A stretch of 64,000 nt of DNA. It comes from Vibrio ziniensis. Its GTDB lineage: Bacteria > Pseudomonadota > Gammaproteobacteria > Enterobacterales > Vibrionaceae. Position 1 is the first letter of the stretch. Each line of letters starts with the position of its first letter. The position numbers were made by a program, and so were the translations under genes. The notes beneath the pieces are model-generated. The model searched no databases and was not told where the DNA came from. It saw only the letters and a program-made list of their open reading frames with translations. The stretch is from positions 496,001 through 560,000 of the forward strand of contig NZ_CP049331.1 of assembly GCF_011064285.1 (NCBI RefSeq), written 5' to 3'. Shown here piece by piece: positions 20,143 through 29,848 of the stretch.

Positions 20143-22803
20143 ATGTCCGACATGAAGCATGACGTAGACGCACTGGAAACTCAGGAGTGGTTAGCTGCAC
20201 TTGAGTCAGTTGTACGTGAAGAAGGTGTAGAGCGCGCGCAATTCATTCTAGAAGAAGTGCTAGAAAAAGCTCGTTTAGATGGTGTTGATATGCCTACAGG
20301 CATCACAACGAATTACATCAACACGATCCCAGCAGCACAAGAGCCAGCATATCCGGGCGACACAACGCTAGAGCGACGTATACGCTCTATCATCCGTTGG
20401 AACGCAATCATGATCGTTCTACGTGCATCTAAGAAAGATTTAGAACTAGGCGGCCACATGGCGTCTTTCCAATCTTCGGCTGCATTCTACGAAACTTGTT
20501 TCAACCATTTCTTCCGTGCTGCGAACGACAAAGATGGCGGCGACTTGGTGTACTACCAAGGTCACATCTCTCCAGGGATCTACGCACGTGCATTCGTAGA
20601 AGGTCGTCTAACTGCTGAGCAACTAGACAACTTCCGTCAAGAAGTAGACGGCAAAGGTATTCCTTCATACCCACACCCTAAATTGATGCCTGAGTTCTGG
20701 CAATTCCCGACTGTATCTATGGGTCTTGGTCCAATCTCTGCTATCTACCAAGCTCGTTTCCTTAAGTACCTAGACGGCCGTGGTTTAAAAGACACCACTG
20801 AGCAACGTGTATATGCGTTCCTAGGTGACGGTGAGATGGATGAGCCAGAATCACGCGGTGCTATCTCTTTCGCTGCTCGTGAAAAACTCGACAACCTATG
20901 TTTCCTAATCAACTGTAACCTACAGCGTCTAGATGGCCCTGTTATGGGTAACGGTAAGATCATTCAAGAACTTGAAGGTCTATTCAAAGGTGCTGGTTGG
21001 AACGTAGTGAAAGTTATCTGGGGCAACAACTGGGATTCTCTACTAGCAAAAGACACTAGCGGTAAGCTTCTTCAACTAATGAACGAAACTATCGATGGTG
21101 ACTACCAAACATTTAAATCTAAAGATGGCGCATACGTACGTGAGCACTTCTTTGGTAAGTACCCAGAAACTGCAGCACTTGTTGCAGACATGACTGACGA
21201 CGAAGTATTTGCACTGAAACGTGGTGGTCACGATTCTTCTAAACTGTACGCAGCATTCAAGAATGCACAAGACACCAAAGGTCGCCCAACTGTAATCCTA
21301 GCGAAAACAGTAAAAGGCTACGGCATGGGTGAAGCGGCAGAAGGTAAGAACATCGCGCACCAAGTTAAGAAGATGGATATGACTCACGTTCTACACCTAC
21401 GTGATCGTCTAGGTCTTCAAGACATCCTAACTGACGAAGCAGTGAAAGCTCTTCCATACTTAACTCTGGAAGAAGGTTCGAAAGAATACGAATACTTACA
21501 CGCTCGTCGTAAAGCTCTGAAAGGTTACACGCCTAAGCGTTTACCTAAATTCACTAAAGAGCTAGTGATTCCAGCTGTTGAAGAGTTCCAACCTTTGCTT
21601 GATGAGCAGAAGCGTGAAATCTCTACCACTATGGCGTTCGTGCGTACTCTAAACGTATTGCTTAAAGATAAGAACATTGGTGAAAATATCGTTCCTATCA
21701 TTGCTGACGAAGCTCGTACATTTGGTATGGAAGGTCTGTTCCGTCAAATCGGTATCTACAACCCACATGGTCAGAACTACACTCCTCAAGACCGTGACAT
21801 CGTTTCTTACTACAAAGAAGCAACGTCAGGTCAGGTACTACAAGAAGGTATCAATGAGCTAGGTGCTATGTCTTCATGGGTTGCAGCGGCAACTTCATAC
21901 AGCACAAACGATCTGCCAATGATCCCGTTCTACATCTACTACTCTATGTTCGGTTTCCAACGTGTTGGCGACATGGCATGGATGGCAGGTGACCAACAAG
22001 CTCGTGGTTTCCTACTAGGCGCAACAGCTGGTCGTACAACGTTAAACGGTGAAGGTCTACAACACGAAGACGGTCACTCACACATCATGGCTGGTACTGT
22101 ACCGAACTGTATCTCTTACGACCCAACATTCGCTTACGAAGTTGCGGTAATCATGCAAGACGGTATCCGTCGTATGTATGGTGATCAAGAGAACGTGTTC
22201 TACTACCTAACTCTGATGAACGAAAACTACGCAATGCCAGCAATGCCAGTAGGCGCTGAAGAAGGCATCCGTAAGGGTATTTACAAGCTAGAAACTTACG
22301 CGGGTAATAAAGCGAAAGTTCAGCTATTGAGCTCTGGTACTATCATGAACGAAGTACGCAAAGCTGCTCAAATCCTGAGTGATGACTACGGTATTGCTTC
22401 TGACGTTTACTCTGTAACGTCATTCAACGAAGTGACTCGTGATGGTCAAGCTTGTGAGCGTTACAACATGCTTCACCCAGAAGCAGAAGCTCAAGTACCT
22501 TACATCCAAACGGTAATGGGTACTGAGCCTGCAATCGCTGCGACTGACTACATGAAGAACTACGCTGAGCAAGTACGCGCGTTTATCCCAGCTCAATCAT
22601 ACAAAGTATTGGGTACTGATGGCTTTGGTCGTTCTGACAGCCGTGAGAACCTACGTCGTCACTTCGAAGTGAACGCAGGTTACGTTGTGGTTGCAGCGCT
22701 AAGCGAACTAGCGAAACGTGGTGATGTTGAGAAATCTGTGGTTGTTGAAGCAATCAAGAAATTCAACATTGACACTGAAAAAACAAACCCGCTATACGCT
22801 TAA
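20143..22803 (+). CDS. aceE: Pyruvate dehydrogenase E1 component
   Basis: Thiamine-diphosphate-dependent E1 subunit, homodimeric type, 886 residues. It decarboxylates pyruvate and transfers the acetyl group to the lipoyl domains of AceF. The ThDP motif is visible as FLGDGEMDEPESRGAI (GDG...) with the later NLQRLDGPV. Other family stretches are GHISPGIYARAF and EDGHSHI near residue 645. Codon use is strongly biased (GGT, CGT, GAA, CTA), as for a highly expressed gene. RBS GAAGGA lies before the ATG. aceF follows after 19 bases. Confidence 0.98.
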   Translation: MSDMKHDVDALETQEWLAALESVVREEGVERAQFILEEVLEKARLDGVDMPTGITTNYINTIPAAQEPAYPGDTTLERRIRSIIRWNAIMIVLRASKKDLELGGHMASFQSSAAFYETCFNHFFRAANDKDGGDLVYYQGHISPGIYARAFVEGRLTAEQLDNFRQEVDGKGIPSYPHPKLMPEFWQFPTVSMGLGPISAIYQARFLKYLDGRGLKDTTEQRVYAFLGDGEMDEPESRGAISFAAREKLDNLCFLINCNLQRLDGPVMGNGKIIQELEGLFKGAGWNVVKVIWGNNWDSLLAKDTSGKLLQLMNETIDGDYQTFKSKDGAYVREHFFGKYPETAALVADMTDDEVFALKRGGHDSSKLYAAFKNAQDTKGRPTVILAKTVKGYGMGEAAEGKNIAHQVKKMDMTHVLHLRDRLGLQDILTDEAVKALPYLTLEEGSKEYEYLHARRKALKGYTPKRLPKFTKELVIPAVEEFQPLLDEQKREISTTMAFVRTLNVLLKDKNIGENIVPIIADEARTFGMEGLFRQIGIYNPHGQNYTPQDRDIVSYYKEATSGQVLQEGINELGAMSSWVAAATSYSTNDLPMIPFYIYYSMFGFQRVGDMAWMAGDQQARGFLLGATAGRTTLNGEGLQHEDGHSHIMAGTVPNCISYDPTFAYEVAVIMQDGIRRMYGDQENVFYYLTLMNENYAMPAMPVGAEEGIRKGIYKLETYAGNKAKVQLLSSGTIMNEVRKAAQILSDDYGIASDVYSVTSFNEVTRDGQACERYNMLHPEAEAQVPYIQTVMGTEPAIAATDYMKNYAEQVRAFIPAQSYKVLGTDGFGRSDSRENLRRHFEVNAGYVVVAALSELAKRGDVEKSVVVEAIKKFNIDTEKTNPLYA

Positions 22804-22822
22804 TTGAAGGTAGGAAAGAATA

Positions 22823-24718
22823 ATGGCAATCGAAATTAATGTACCTGACATCGGTGCGGATGAGGTTGAAGTTACTGAGATTCTTGTCAGCGTTGGCGAC
22901 AAGGTTGAAGAAGAGCAGTCTCTAATTACTGTAGAAGGCGACAAGGCTTCTATGGAAGTACCAGCCTCTCAAGCGGGTATCGTAAAAGAAATCAAAGTTG
23001 TTGCTGGCGATAAAGTAACAACAGGTTCACTTATCATGCTTTTCTTAGAACAAGAAGGCGAAGAAGCAGGCGCAACTGCGTCTGCTCCAGCGGCACAGGC
23101 AGCTCCAGTAGCGGCACCTGCAGCAGCAAGTGAACTGAAAGAAGTTTGTGTACCGGATATCGGTGGCGACGAAGTTGAAGTCACTGAAATCCTAGTTGCT
23201 GTTGGCGATTCAATCGCTGAAGAGCAATCTCTACTGACAGTAGAAGGTGACAAAGCTTCAATGGAAGTACCAGCGCCATTCGCAGGTACACTAAAAGAAA
23301 TCAAAGTTGCAGCAGGCGATAAAGTATCAACTGGCTCACTAGTGATGATCTTTGAAGTAGCAGGTTCAGGCGCAGCAGCACCTGCACCAGTTGCAGCAGC
23401 TCCGGCGGCGGCTCCAGCAGTGGTATCTGGCGTTAAAGAAGTTAACGTTCCTGATATCGGCGGTGACGAAGTTGAAGTGACTGAAATCATGGTTGCCGTT
23501 GGCGATACAGTATCTGAAGAGCAATCTCTGATTACTGTAGAGGGCGACAAAGCATCTATGGAAGTACCTGCGCCTTTCGCTGGTACTGTTAAAGAAATCA
23601 AAGTAGCGGCTGGTGACAAAGTTTCTACTGGTTCTCTAATCATGGTGTTCGAAGTTGCTGGCGCAGCGCCAGTTGCAGCAGCGGCACCGGCTCAAGCAGC
23701 AGCTCCAGCAGCGGTAGCCCCTAAAGCTGAAGCGGCGAAACCTGCAGCAGCTCCAGCAGCGACTGAGTTTGAAGAGAACAACGTTTACGCACACGCTTCA
23801 CCTGTGGTTCGTCGTTTAGCACGCGAATTTGGTGTAAACCTGGCGAAAGTGAAAGGCTCAGGCCGTAAGAACCGTATCCAAAAAGAAGACGTACAGAACT
23901 ACGTGAAAGAGGCGCTTAAGCGTCTTGAATCTGGTGCGGTAGCAGCGGCTTCTGGTAAAGGTGACGGTGCAGCACTTGGTCTACTTCCTTGGCCGAAAGT
24001 TGATTTCAGCAAGTTTGGTGACACTGAAGTTCAGCCTTTATCTCGTATTAAGAAGATTTCTGGTGCAAACCTACACCGTAACTGGGTAATGATCCCTCAC
24101 GTTACACAGTGGGATAACGCAGATATCACTGAGCTAGAAAACTTCCGTAAAGAGCAAAATGCAATTGAAGCGAAGAAAGACACTGGCATGAAGATCACTC
24201 CACTTGTGTTCATCATGAAAGCTGTGGCGAAAGCGCTTGAAGAGTTCCCTGCATTTAACTCATCTCTTTCTGAAGACGGCGAAAGCTTGATTCTGAAGAA
24301 ATACGTGAACGTAGGTATCGCGGTTGATACACCAAACGGTCTAGTTGTTCCAGTATTCAAAGACGTGAACAAGAAAGGCATTTACGAACTTTCTGACGAA
24401 CTAGCAGTAGTGTCTAAGAAAGCTCGTGCAGGCAAACTGACTGCAGCGGACATGCAAGGTGGCTGTTTCACTATCTCTAGCCTAGGTGGCATTGGTGGTA
24501 CTGCATTTACGCCAATCGTGAACGCGCCAGAAGTAGGTATCCTTGGTGTATCTAAGTCTGAAATGAAGCCAGTTTGGAACGGTAAAGAGTTCGAAGCTCG
24601 TCTACAACTTCCACTATCTCTATCATACGACCACCGTGTGATCGATGGTGCTGAAGGTGCACGCTTCATCACTTACTTGAATAACTGCCTAAGCGACATC
24701 CGTCGTCTAGTATTGTAA
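22823..24718 (+). CDS. aceF: Pyruvate dehydrogenase E2, dihydrolipoamide acetyltransferase
   Basis: Core subunit that passes the acetyl group to CoA; 631 residues. Three tandem lipoyl domains each carry [10 protein letters not shown], with lipoyl lysines K41, K144 and K243, joined by flexible Ala/Pro-rich linkers. A peripheral E1/E3-binding domain ([20 protein letters not shown], about residues 328-347) precedes the catalytic domain. The catalytic histidine is H604 in SYDHRVIDG. The three lipoyl segments are also close DNA repeats, a potential site of recombination. It is cotranscribed with aceE. Confidence 0.98.
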   Translation: MAIEINVPDIGADEVEVTEILVSVGDKVEEEQSLITVEGDKASMEVPASQAGIVKEIKVVAGDKVTTGSLIMLFLEQEGEEAGATASAPAAQAAPVAAPAAASELKEVCVPDIGGDEVEVTEILVAVGDSIAEEQSLLTVEGDKASMEVPAPFAGTLKEIKVAAGDKVSTGSLVMIFEVAGSGAAAPAPVAAAPAAAPAVVSGVKEVNVPDIGGDEVEVTEIMVAVGDTVSEEQSLITVEGDKASMEVPAPFAGTVKEIKVAAGDKVSTGSLIMVFEVAGAAPVAAAAPAQAAAPAAVAPKAEAAKPAAAPAATEFEENNVYAHASPVVRRLAREFGVNLAKVKGSGRKNRIQKEDVQNYVKEALKRLESGAVAAASGKGDGAALGLLPWPKVDFSKFGDTEVQPLSRIKKISGANLHRNWVMIPHVTQWDNADITELENFRKEQNAIEAKKDTGMKITPLVFIMKAVAKALEEFPAFNSSLSEDGESLILKKYVNVGIAVDTPNGLVVPVFKDVNKKGIYELSDELAVVSKKARAGKLTAADMQGGCFTISSLGGIGGTAFTPIVNAPEVGILGVSKSEMKPVWNGKEFEARLQLPLSLSYDHRVIDGAEGARFITYLNNCLSDIRRLVL

Positions 24719-24730
24719 TTTAAGACGAAT

Positions 24731-24750
24731 AAGGCGGCGCAAGCCGCCTT
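24731..24750 (+). terminator. Hairpin after aceF
   Basis: AAGGCGGC-gcaa-GCCGCCTT lies 12 bases after the aceF stop. The T-tract is weak (GATTCAACTTTT), so partial read-through to lpdA is possible; a leaky terminator between aceF and lpd is common. Confidence 0.6.
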
Positions 24751-24963
24751 GATTCAACTTTTGACTATCAATTTGAATGTAACAATGAATGCTGAATGGC
24801 TTTAAGTGCGTTTGAATTGTTGGCTAGCTCACAGGCTAAATGGATTTACTTTTCACACCATTAACATCTCTGTAAACTGTTGCGGTCTGAAAATAATCGT
24901 ATTAATTAAAAAAGATATCATACCCACTCAGCCTGTTAGGGATATTGACTACAAGAGGTCGAA

Positions 24964-26388
24964 ATGAGCAAAGAAATTAAAGCCCAAGTTGTTGTACTTG
25001 GTGCAGGTCCTGCTGGTTACTCCGCTGCATTCCGTTGTGCAGACTTAGGTCTGGAAACTGTTATTATCGAACGTTACAACACTCTAGGTGGTGTATGTTT
25101 GAACGTGGGTTGTATCCCATCGAAAGCACTTCTTCACGTAGCTAAAGTTATCGAAGAAGCTAAAGCTCTTGCTGAACACGGTATCGTATTCGGTGAACCT
25201 CAAACGGATATCGACAAGATCCGTCTATGGAAAGAAAAAGTAATTAACCAGTTAACTGGCGGTCTTGGTGGCATGGCTAAGATGCGTAAAGTTACAGTGG
25301 TAAACGGTTTTGGTAAATTTACTGGTCCTAACACCATTGAAGTGGAAGGCGAAGACGGTAAAACTACTGTAAGCTTTGACAACGCTATCGTTGCTGCGGG
25401 TTCTCGCCCAATCAAACTTCCATTTATTCCACATGAAGATCCACGTATTTGGGACTCAACTGATGCTCTTGAGCTGAAAGAAGTACCAGGAAAACTGTTG
25501 ATCATGGGTGGCGGTATCATCGGTCTAGAAATGGGTACGGTATACCACGCACTAGGTTCACAAATCGACGTTGTAGAGATGTTCGACCAAGTGATTCCAG
25601 CTGCGGATAAAGACATCGTTAAAGTTTACACCAAGCGCATCAAAGACAAGTTCAACCTGATGCTAGAAACGAAAGTAACGGCAGTTGAAGCGAAAGAAGA
25701 TGGTATCTACGTTTCAATGGAAGGTAAAAAAGCACCTGCTGAACCTGAGCGTTACGATGCTGTTCTTGTTGCAATCGGCCGTGTACCAAACGGTAAACTT
25801 CTAGACGCAGAGAAAGCTGGCCTTGAAGTTGATGAGCGTGGCTTCATCAATGTAGACAAGCAAATGCGTTCTAACGTACCTCACATCTTTGCAATCGGTG
25901 ACATCGTTGGTCAACCAATGCTTGCTCACAAAGGTGTTCACGAAGGTCACGTTGCTGCAGAAGTTATCTCTGGTAAGAAACACTACTTCGATCCTAAAGT
26001 TATTCCTTCAATTGCTTACACTGAGCCAGAAGTTGCTTGGGTTGGTAAAACTGAGAAAGAAGCGAAAGCTGAAGGCATTAACTACGAAGTGGCAACATTC
26101 CCATGGGCAGCATCAGGCCGTGCGATCGCGTCTGACTGTGCAGATGGTATGACTAAGCTAATCTTTGATAAAGAGACTCATCGCGTAATTGGTGGTGCTA
26201 TTGTTGGTACTAACGGTGGCGAACTACTTGGTGAAATCGGTCTTGCTATCGAGATGGGCTGTGATGCTGAAGATATCGCTCTAACTATCCACGCTCACCC
26301 AACTCTACACGAGTCTGTGGGTCTAGCGGCGGAAGTGTTTGAAGGTACGGTTACAGATCTTCCAAACGCAAAAGCTAAGAAGAAATAA
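24964..26388 (+). CDS. lpdA: Dihydrolipoyl dehydrogenase (E3)
   Basis: FAD-dependent disulfide oxidoreductase that reoxidises lipoamide in the pyruvate and 2-oxoglutarate dehydrogenases and the glycine cleavage system; 474 residues. The FAD-binding GAGPAGYSAA is at residues 13-22. The redox disulfide is C45-C50 in GGVCLNVGCIPSK. The NAD-binding GGGIIGLE follows, and the C-terminal HAHPTLHES provides the active-site histidine. A 245-bp gap from aceF and a good RBS (AAGAGGTC) suggest its own promoter. Confidence 0.98.
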   Translation: MSKEIKAQVVVLGAGPAGYSAAFRCADLGLETVIIERYNTLGGVCLNVGCIPSKALLHVAKVIEEAKALAEHGIVFGEPQTDIDKIRLWKEKVINQLTGGLGGMAKMRKVTVVNGFGKFTGPNTIEVEGEDGKTTVSFDNAIVAAGSRPIKLPFIPHEDPRIWDSTDALELKEVPGKLLIMGGGIIGLEMGTVYHALGSQIDVVEMFDQVIPAADKDIVKVYTKRIKDKFNLMLETKVTAVEAKEDGIYVSMEGKKAPAEPERYDAVLVAIGRVPNGKLLDAEKAGLEVDERGFINVDKQMRSNVPHIFAIGDIVGQPMLAHKGVHEGHVAAEVISGKKHYFDPKVIPSIAYTEPEVAWVGKTEKEAKAEGINYEVATFPWAASGRAIASDCADGMTKLIFDKETHRVIGGAIVGTNGGELLGEIGLAIEMGCDAEDIALTIHAHPTLHESVGLAAEVFEGTVTDLPNAKAKKK

Positions 26389-26405
26389 TTCTTCTTGAGA
26401 GACAG

Positions 26406-26434
26406 AAAAACCGCTGAATATTCAGCGGTTTTTT
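26406..26434. terminator. Bidirectional terminator, lpdA / luxR-type gene
   Basis: AAAACCGCTGAA-TA-TTCAGCGGTTTT with A- and T-tracts on either side, between two convergent genes. Confidence 0.9.
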
Positions 26435-26464
26435 ACATTTGAAGCTTAAATTTCAAGACTCTAC

Positions 26465-27073
26465 CTATTTATAAATGCAAAGCATATTCATGTAGCTATT
26501 CGCGAGTTTGTTTATGGCTTCTTTGTCGTTTATTCGATTTGCTTGAACAAACAATGAATAACAAAGACCGTGGAACAATATAGTTAGCTCTTCTGGATCA
26601 TGTTTCTCACAAACTTCACCACGTTCAATCGCTTTACTGAAGATGTTCTTAACCAGCATTTGGTTAGTACGGTTGGTAGACATGAAGAGTGGCCACACTT
26701 CATCACGAGTTGAAGCACTCCATTCAAACCATACTTTTAACCAATGACAATCTTGGTAACTGATTTCCACCAATTCTTTAGTGATATTTTCTAGGTTATC
26801 TCGAGCTGATAAATCTAAATCAATATTATCAGTTAAAAAGTTAGAGAACTGACGAACAACATAAGTGAGTACTTCATCGACTAAATCTTCACGAGTAGGG
26901 AAGTAGTTGAAGACCGTTGCAACTGAGACTTGAGCAATTTCAGCGATATCGGCGTGACCACCACGACCAATGCCTCGTCTAGCGAAGACCTCTAGCGCGA
27001 TTTCCATGAGTTGAAGTTTACGTTTCTGGGGAGATAGCCTTGTTCTAGGTCGTTTCTCGATAGATGCGTCCAT
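26465..27073 (-). CDS. luxR: TetR-family quorum-sensing master regulator, LuxR/HapR/OpaR type
   Basis: Dimeric DNA-binding regulator at the end of the Vibrio quorum-sensing cascade, 202 residues. The N-terminal KRPRTRLSPQKRK and the helix-turn-helix HADIAEIAQVSVATVFNYFP are nearly invariant hallmarks of the family. The ligand-pocket region includes WLKVWFEWSASTRDEVWPLF. The ATG at 27073 restores the family N-terminus (MDASIEKRP) and has AAGGA upstream; an earlier in-frame start would add 15 residues. The protein ends at CIYK, a few residues shorter than LuxR as I recall it. The name used depends on species (luxR, hapR, opaR, smcR, vanT). Confidence 0.95.
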   Translation of the reverse strand: MDASIEKRPRTRLSPQKRKLQLMEIALEVFARRGIGRGGHADIAEIAQVSVATVFNYFPTREDLVDEVLTYVVRQFSNFLTDNIDLDLSARDNLENITKELVEISYQDCHWLKVWFEWSASTRDEVWPLFMSTNRTNQMLVKNIFSKAIERGEVCEKHDPEELTILFHGLCYSLFVQANRINDKEAINKLANSYMNMLCIYK

Positions 27074-27391
27074 AATTGTAAGTCCTTGCCATTTGAGTTG
27101 TAGTTGAGTGTTTGCCACTCTAATGATTATTTTATTAGTTGCTATAAAGCTCTATGAGTGTACTGGTGCATATCTTGAAGATCAATAGTTGAGCTATACA
27201 TTCACCAGTATTATTAAAAATGAGCTTTATCAACAAGTTCAATTTGTATGGACTGAGAGTCAGCATTCACTGTAGGAGAAAAGGTTAACTCTCCTGCTCG
27301 GCAGTGTTACTATACGCACCGAATAAATTCAGTGGCGCTACTCTTCGTTTATGAATGCGATCTGTGCCCCAACAAACCAAACGAGAATGGT
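27074..27391. other. Divergent luxR-type / hpt intergenic region (318 bp)
   Basis: Non-coding on both strands. It contains the candidate Qrr pairing site next to the regulator start. The rest is AT-rich and should hold both promoters, but I could not place -35/-10 pairs with confidence. LuxR-family genes are often autorepressed, so an operator here would be expected, but I did not identify one. Confidence 0.6.
27084..27110 (-). promoter_or_regulatory. Candidate Qrr small-RNA pairing site in the luxR-type leader
   Basis: The + strand reads CCTTGCC-ATTTGAGTTG-TAGTTGAGTG, resembling the conserved Qrr segment CCTAGCCAACTGACG...TTAGTG as I recall it. The mRNA leader, on the minus strand 11 to 37 bases before the ATG, would therefore pair with Qrr RNAs and cover the ribosome site (AAGGA). 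Qrr repression of luxR/hapR mRNA is established in V. harveyi and V. cholerae; the exact pairing here is inferred. Confidence 0.55.
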
Positions 27392-27922
27392 ATGAAGCAT
27401 ACAGTTGAAGTAATGATTTCTGAGCAAGAAGTTCAGGAACGTATCCGTGAACTAGGTAAGCAAATCACTCAACATTACCAAGGCAGCCAAGATTTGGTGC
27501 TAGTTGGTTTGTTACGTGGCTCATTTGTTTTCATGGCTGACTTGGCGCGAGCAATTGGACTGACTCACCAAGTAGACTTTATGACAGCATCGAGTTATGG
27601 CAATTCGATGACAAGTTCTCGTGATGTTCGTATCCTGAAAGACTTGGATGATGACATTAAAGGTAAGGATGTATTGCTTGTTGAAGACATCATCGATACA
27701 GGTAACACTCTAAACAAAGTGAAAGAGATCCTTTCTCTACGTGAGCCTAATTCAATTCAGATTTGTACGTTGCTTGATAAACCTTCTCGTCGCGAAGTTG
27801 ACGTGGAAGTGTCTTGGGTAGGTTTTGAAATTCCAGATGAGTTTGTTGTAGGTGTGGGTATTGATTATGCGCAAAAATACCGTCACTTGCCGTTCATTGG
27901 TAAAGTAGTACCACAAGAATAA
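27392..27922 (+). CDS. hpt: Hypoxanthine phosphoribosyltransferase
   Basis: Purine salvage enzyme that makes IMP from hypoxanthine and PRPP; 176 residues. The PRPP-binding motif is [13 protein letters not shown]. Family stretches are [17 protein letters not shown] and [20 protein letters not shown]. The ATG at 27392 gives the usual N-terminus ([14 protein letters not shown]), whereas the open frame upstream adds 20 atypical residues. Divergence from the quorum-sensing regulator is conserved in vibrios. Confidence 0.95.
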   Translation: MKHTVEVMISEQEVQERIRELGKQITQHYQGSQDLVLVGLLRGSFVFMADLARAIGLTHQVDFMTASSYGNSMTSSRDVRILKDLDDDIKGKDVLLVEDIIDTGNTLNKVKEILSLREPNSIQICTLLDKPSRREVDVEVSWVGFEIPDEFVVGVGIDYAQKYRHLPFIGKVVPQE

Positions 27923-27943
27923 CCGCCTAATTCACCGGATATC

Positions 27944-27971
27944 AAAAAGCCCACAATCAGTGGGCTTTTTT
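27944..27971. terminator. Bidirectional terminator, hpt / can
   Basis: AAAAAGCCCA-caatcag-TGGGCTTTTTT between convergent hpt (+) and can (-). Confidence 0.9.
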
Positions 27972-28010
27972 ACATTCACTATGAATGTAAAGATATTAGC
28001 TACAAGAAGG

Positions 28011-28679
28011 TTAGCGACAAAGTAGCTTATATTCAGGATTAAGAATTTTTTCCATAGCCTTGTTATAAGTGTTATTGATGGTTTCACGTGAGTTACAACG
28101 AACACCTAGATACTCTAGCTTACCATCTTCGATACCATAGACAACGCCGTGAAGCTCAACTTCTTGTCCACGCTCCCAAGCATTTTGTAGGATGGTGGAG
28201 TTTGCTAAGTTGTGAACTTGTTCTGCTACGTTTATTTCTGCCAGTTTGTCAGATCGATCTTCTTCAGGCATCTGCTCAATATATTTTCGGTGCTTAAAGT
28301 ATAAGTCACGAATATGCAGCAACCAGTTGTTGATCAATCCCAGTTGTGGATTTTCTATCGAAGCCGTAACACCTCCACACCCATAGTGACCACAGATGAT
28401 GAGGTGTTTCACTTTAAGTACATCTACTGCATATTGTACCACTGAAAGACAGTTTAAGTCGGTATGGATGACTTGGTTTGCAACGTTACGATGAACGAAC
28501 AATTCGCCTGAGTATAGGCCAGTTAAACGCTCTGCTGGTACACGGCTATCTGAGCAACCAATCCATAAAAAATCTGGATTTTGTCCTTCAGCGAGCTTAG
28601 TAAAGTACTCTGGGCGGTCTGCTTTAATCGACTCTGACCACTTTGAGTTGTTATCGAATAGTTGTTTAATCTCTGGCAT
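28011..28679 (-). CDS. can: Beta-class carbonic anhydrase
   Basis: Zinc enzyme interconverting CO2 and bicarbonate, which supplies bicarbonate to carboxylases. The protein has 222 residues. Zinc ligands C42, D44 (GCSDSR), H98 and C101 (CGHYGCGG) match the E. coli Can pattern. The ATG at 28679 has a strong AAGGGAAG ribosome site and gives the standard N-terminus. It is divergent from the yadGH exporter, as in E. coli. Confidence 0.96.
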   Translation of the reverse strand: MPEIKQLFDNNSKWSESIKADRPEYFTKLAEGQNPDFLWIGCSDSRVPAERLTGLYSGELFVHRNVANQVIHTDLNCLSVVQYAVDVLKVKHLIICGHYGCGGVTASIENPQLGLINNWLLHIRDLYFKHRKYIEQMPEEDRSDKLAEINVAEQVHNLANSTILQNAWERGQEVELHGVVYGIEDGKLEYLGVRCNSRETINNTYNKAMEKILNPEYKLLCR

Positions 28680-28927
28680 GTTACTTCCCTTAAATTGCTG
28701 TTCCAACTATACACAATGTCATTACATCAATCTCTGACTATTTCGCCTAGAGATTACTCATCTGAGCAGTATAGAAAATTATCCATGATTTTCATCGGGT
28801 AACAACCCCGAGATTGGTAAAGGTATTTGAGAATACATGTCGGAATGTAAAACAATTTTCTGCCTAGGGTTGAAAACTGCTAATAAAATCGGCACATATA
28901 CGGTATTCCAAACTAAAGAGCTCCATT

Positions 28928-29839
28928 ATGTACGCATTAGAAATAGATCAGTTGCGCAAAACCTACACTGGAGGTTTTGAAGCTCTGAAGGGCATCAGTG
29001 TGTCTGTTAAAAAGGGTGACTTCTACGCCTTACTTGGGCCTAACGGCGCAGGTAAATCTACGACTATCGGTATCATTTCTTCATTGGTTAACAAGTCTTC
29101 AGGCAAAGTAAAGGTGTTTGGTTACGATATTGATACCCATCTCGAAGAAGCTAAACAGCAGTTGGGCTTAGTGCCACAAGAATTTAATTTCAATCAATTT
29201 GAAACCGTCGAACAGATTGTCATTCAGCAAGCGGGTTACTACGGCGTCCCTAAAACAGTCGCTAAAGAACGTGCAGAGAAGTATCTAACGCAATTAGATT
29301 TATGGGAAAAACGTAAAGAGCGTGCTCGTAATCTATCTGGAGGTATGAAGCGTCGTTTGATGATTGCTCGTGCATTAATGCACGAACCTCAGTTGCTGAT
29401 TCTTGATGAACCAACAGCAGGGGTTGATATCGAGTTACGTCGTTCTATGTGGGAGTTTTTGAAAAAAATTAACGCTCAGGGCATCACGATTATCCTGACT
29501 ACTCACTATCTGGAAGAAGCAGAAATGCTATGTCGTAACATCGGTATCATCAACCGTGGTGAACTTATCGAGAATACGACCATGAAAGGTCTGCTTTCAA
29601 AACTGCATGTTGAAACCTTCGTGCTGGATATTGAGAACGAAAGCCAACTATCCAATCTTGATGGTGTGATTTCGCAAACCCTGAAAGATGGCTCGTTAGA
29701 AATCGAAATCGAAAAAACAGAAGGGCTTAACCACATCTTCAGTCAGCTCACAGAACAGGGTGTGAGAGTGCTTTCGATGCGTAACAAAGCTAACCGTTTA
29801 GAAGAACTGTTTGTACGAATTGTTCGCGAGCAGAGTTAA
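28928..29839 (+). CDS. yadG: ABC-2 type exporter ATP-binding protein YadG
   Basis: ATPase of an ABC-2 exporter of unknown substrate, 303 residues. Walker A is GPNGAGKST (residues 37-45), the signature is LSGGMKRR and Walker B is LLILDEPTAGVD, with the H-loop in TTHYLEE. The signature of this subfamily resembles drug and polysaccharide exporters. The permease gene follows after nine bases. The substrate cannot be inferred from the sequence. Confidence 0.92.
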   Translation: MYALEIDQLRKTYTGGFEALKGISVSVKKGDFYALLGPNGAGKSTTIGIISSLVNKSSGKVKVFGYDIDTHLEEAKQQLGLVPQEFNFNQFETVEQIVIQQAGYYGVPKTVAKERAEKYLTQLDLWEKRKERARNLSGGMKRRLMIARALMHEPQLLILDEPTAGVDIELRRSMWEFLKKINAQGITIILTTHYLEEAEMLCRNIGIINRGELIENTTMKGLLSKLHVETFVLDIENESQLSNLDGVISQTLKDGSLEIEIEKTEGLNHIFSQLTEQGVRVLSMRNKANRLEELFVRIVREQS

Positions 29840-29848
29840 GGAAACACT

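Noticed and set aside
23108..23640. Tandem DNA repeats in aceF as a possible repeat array
   Set aside because: They are the normal second and third lipoyl domains of E2, not a CRISPR or satellite array.
22969..23643. Long open frame on the minus strand opposite aceF
   Set aside because: It mirrors the three lipoyl domains and linkers; it is low-complexity Ser/Thr/Ala and threefold repetitive only because the real gene is. It has no ribosome site.
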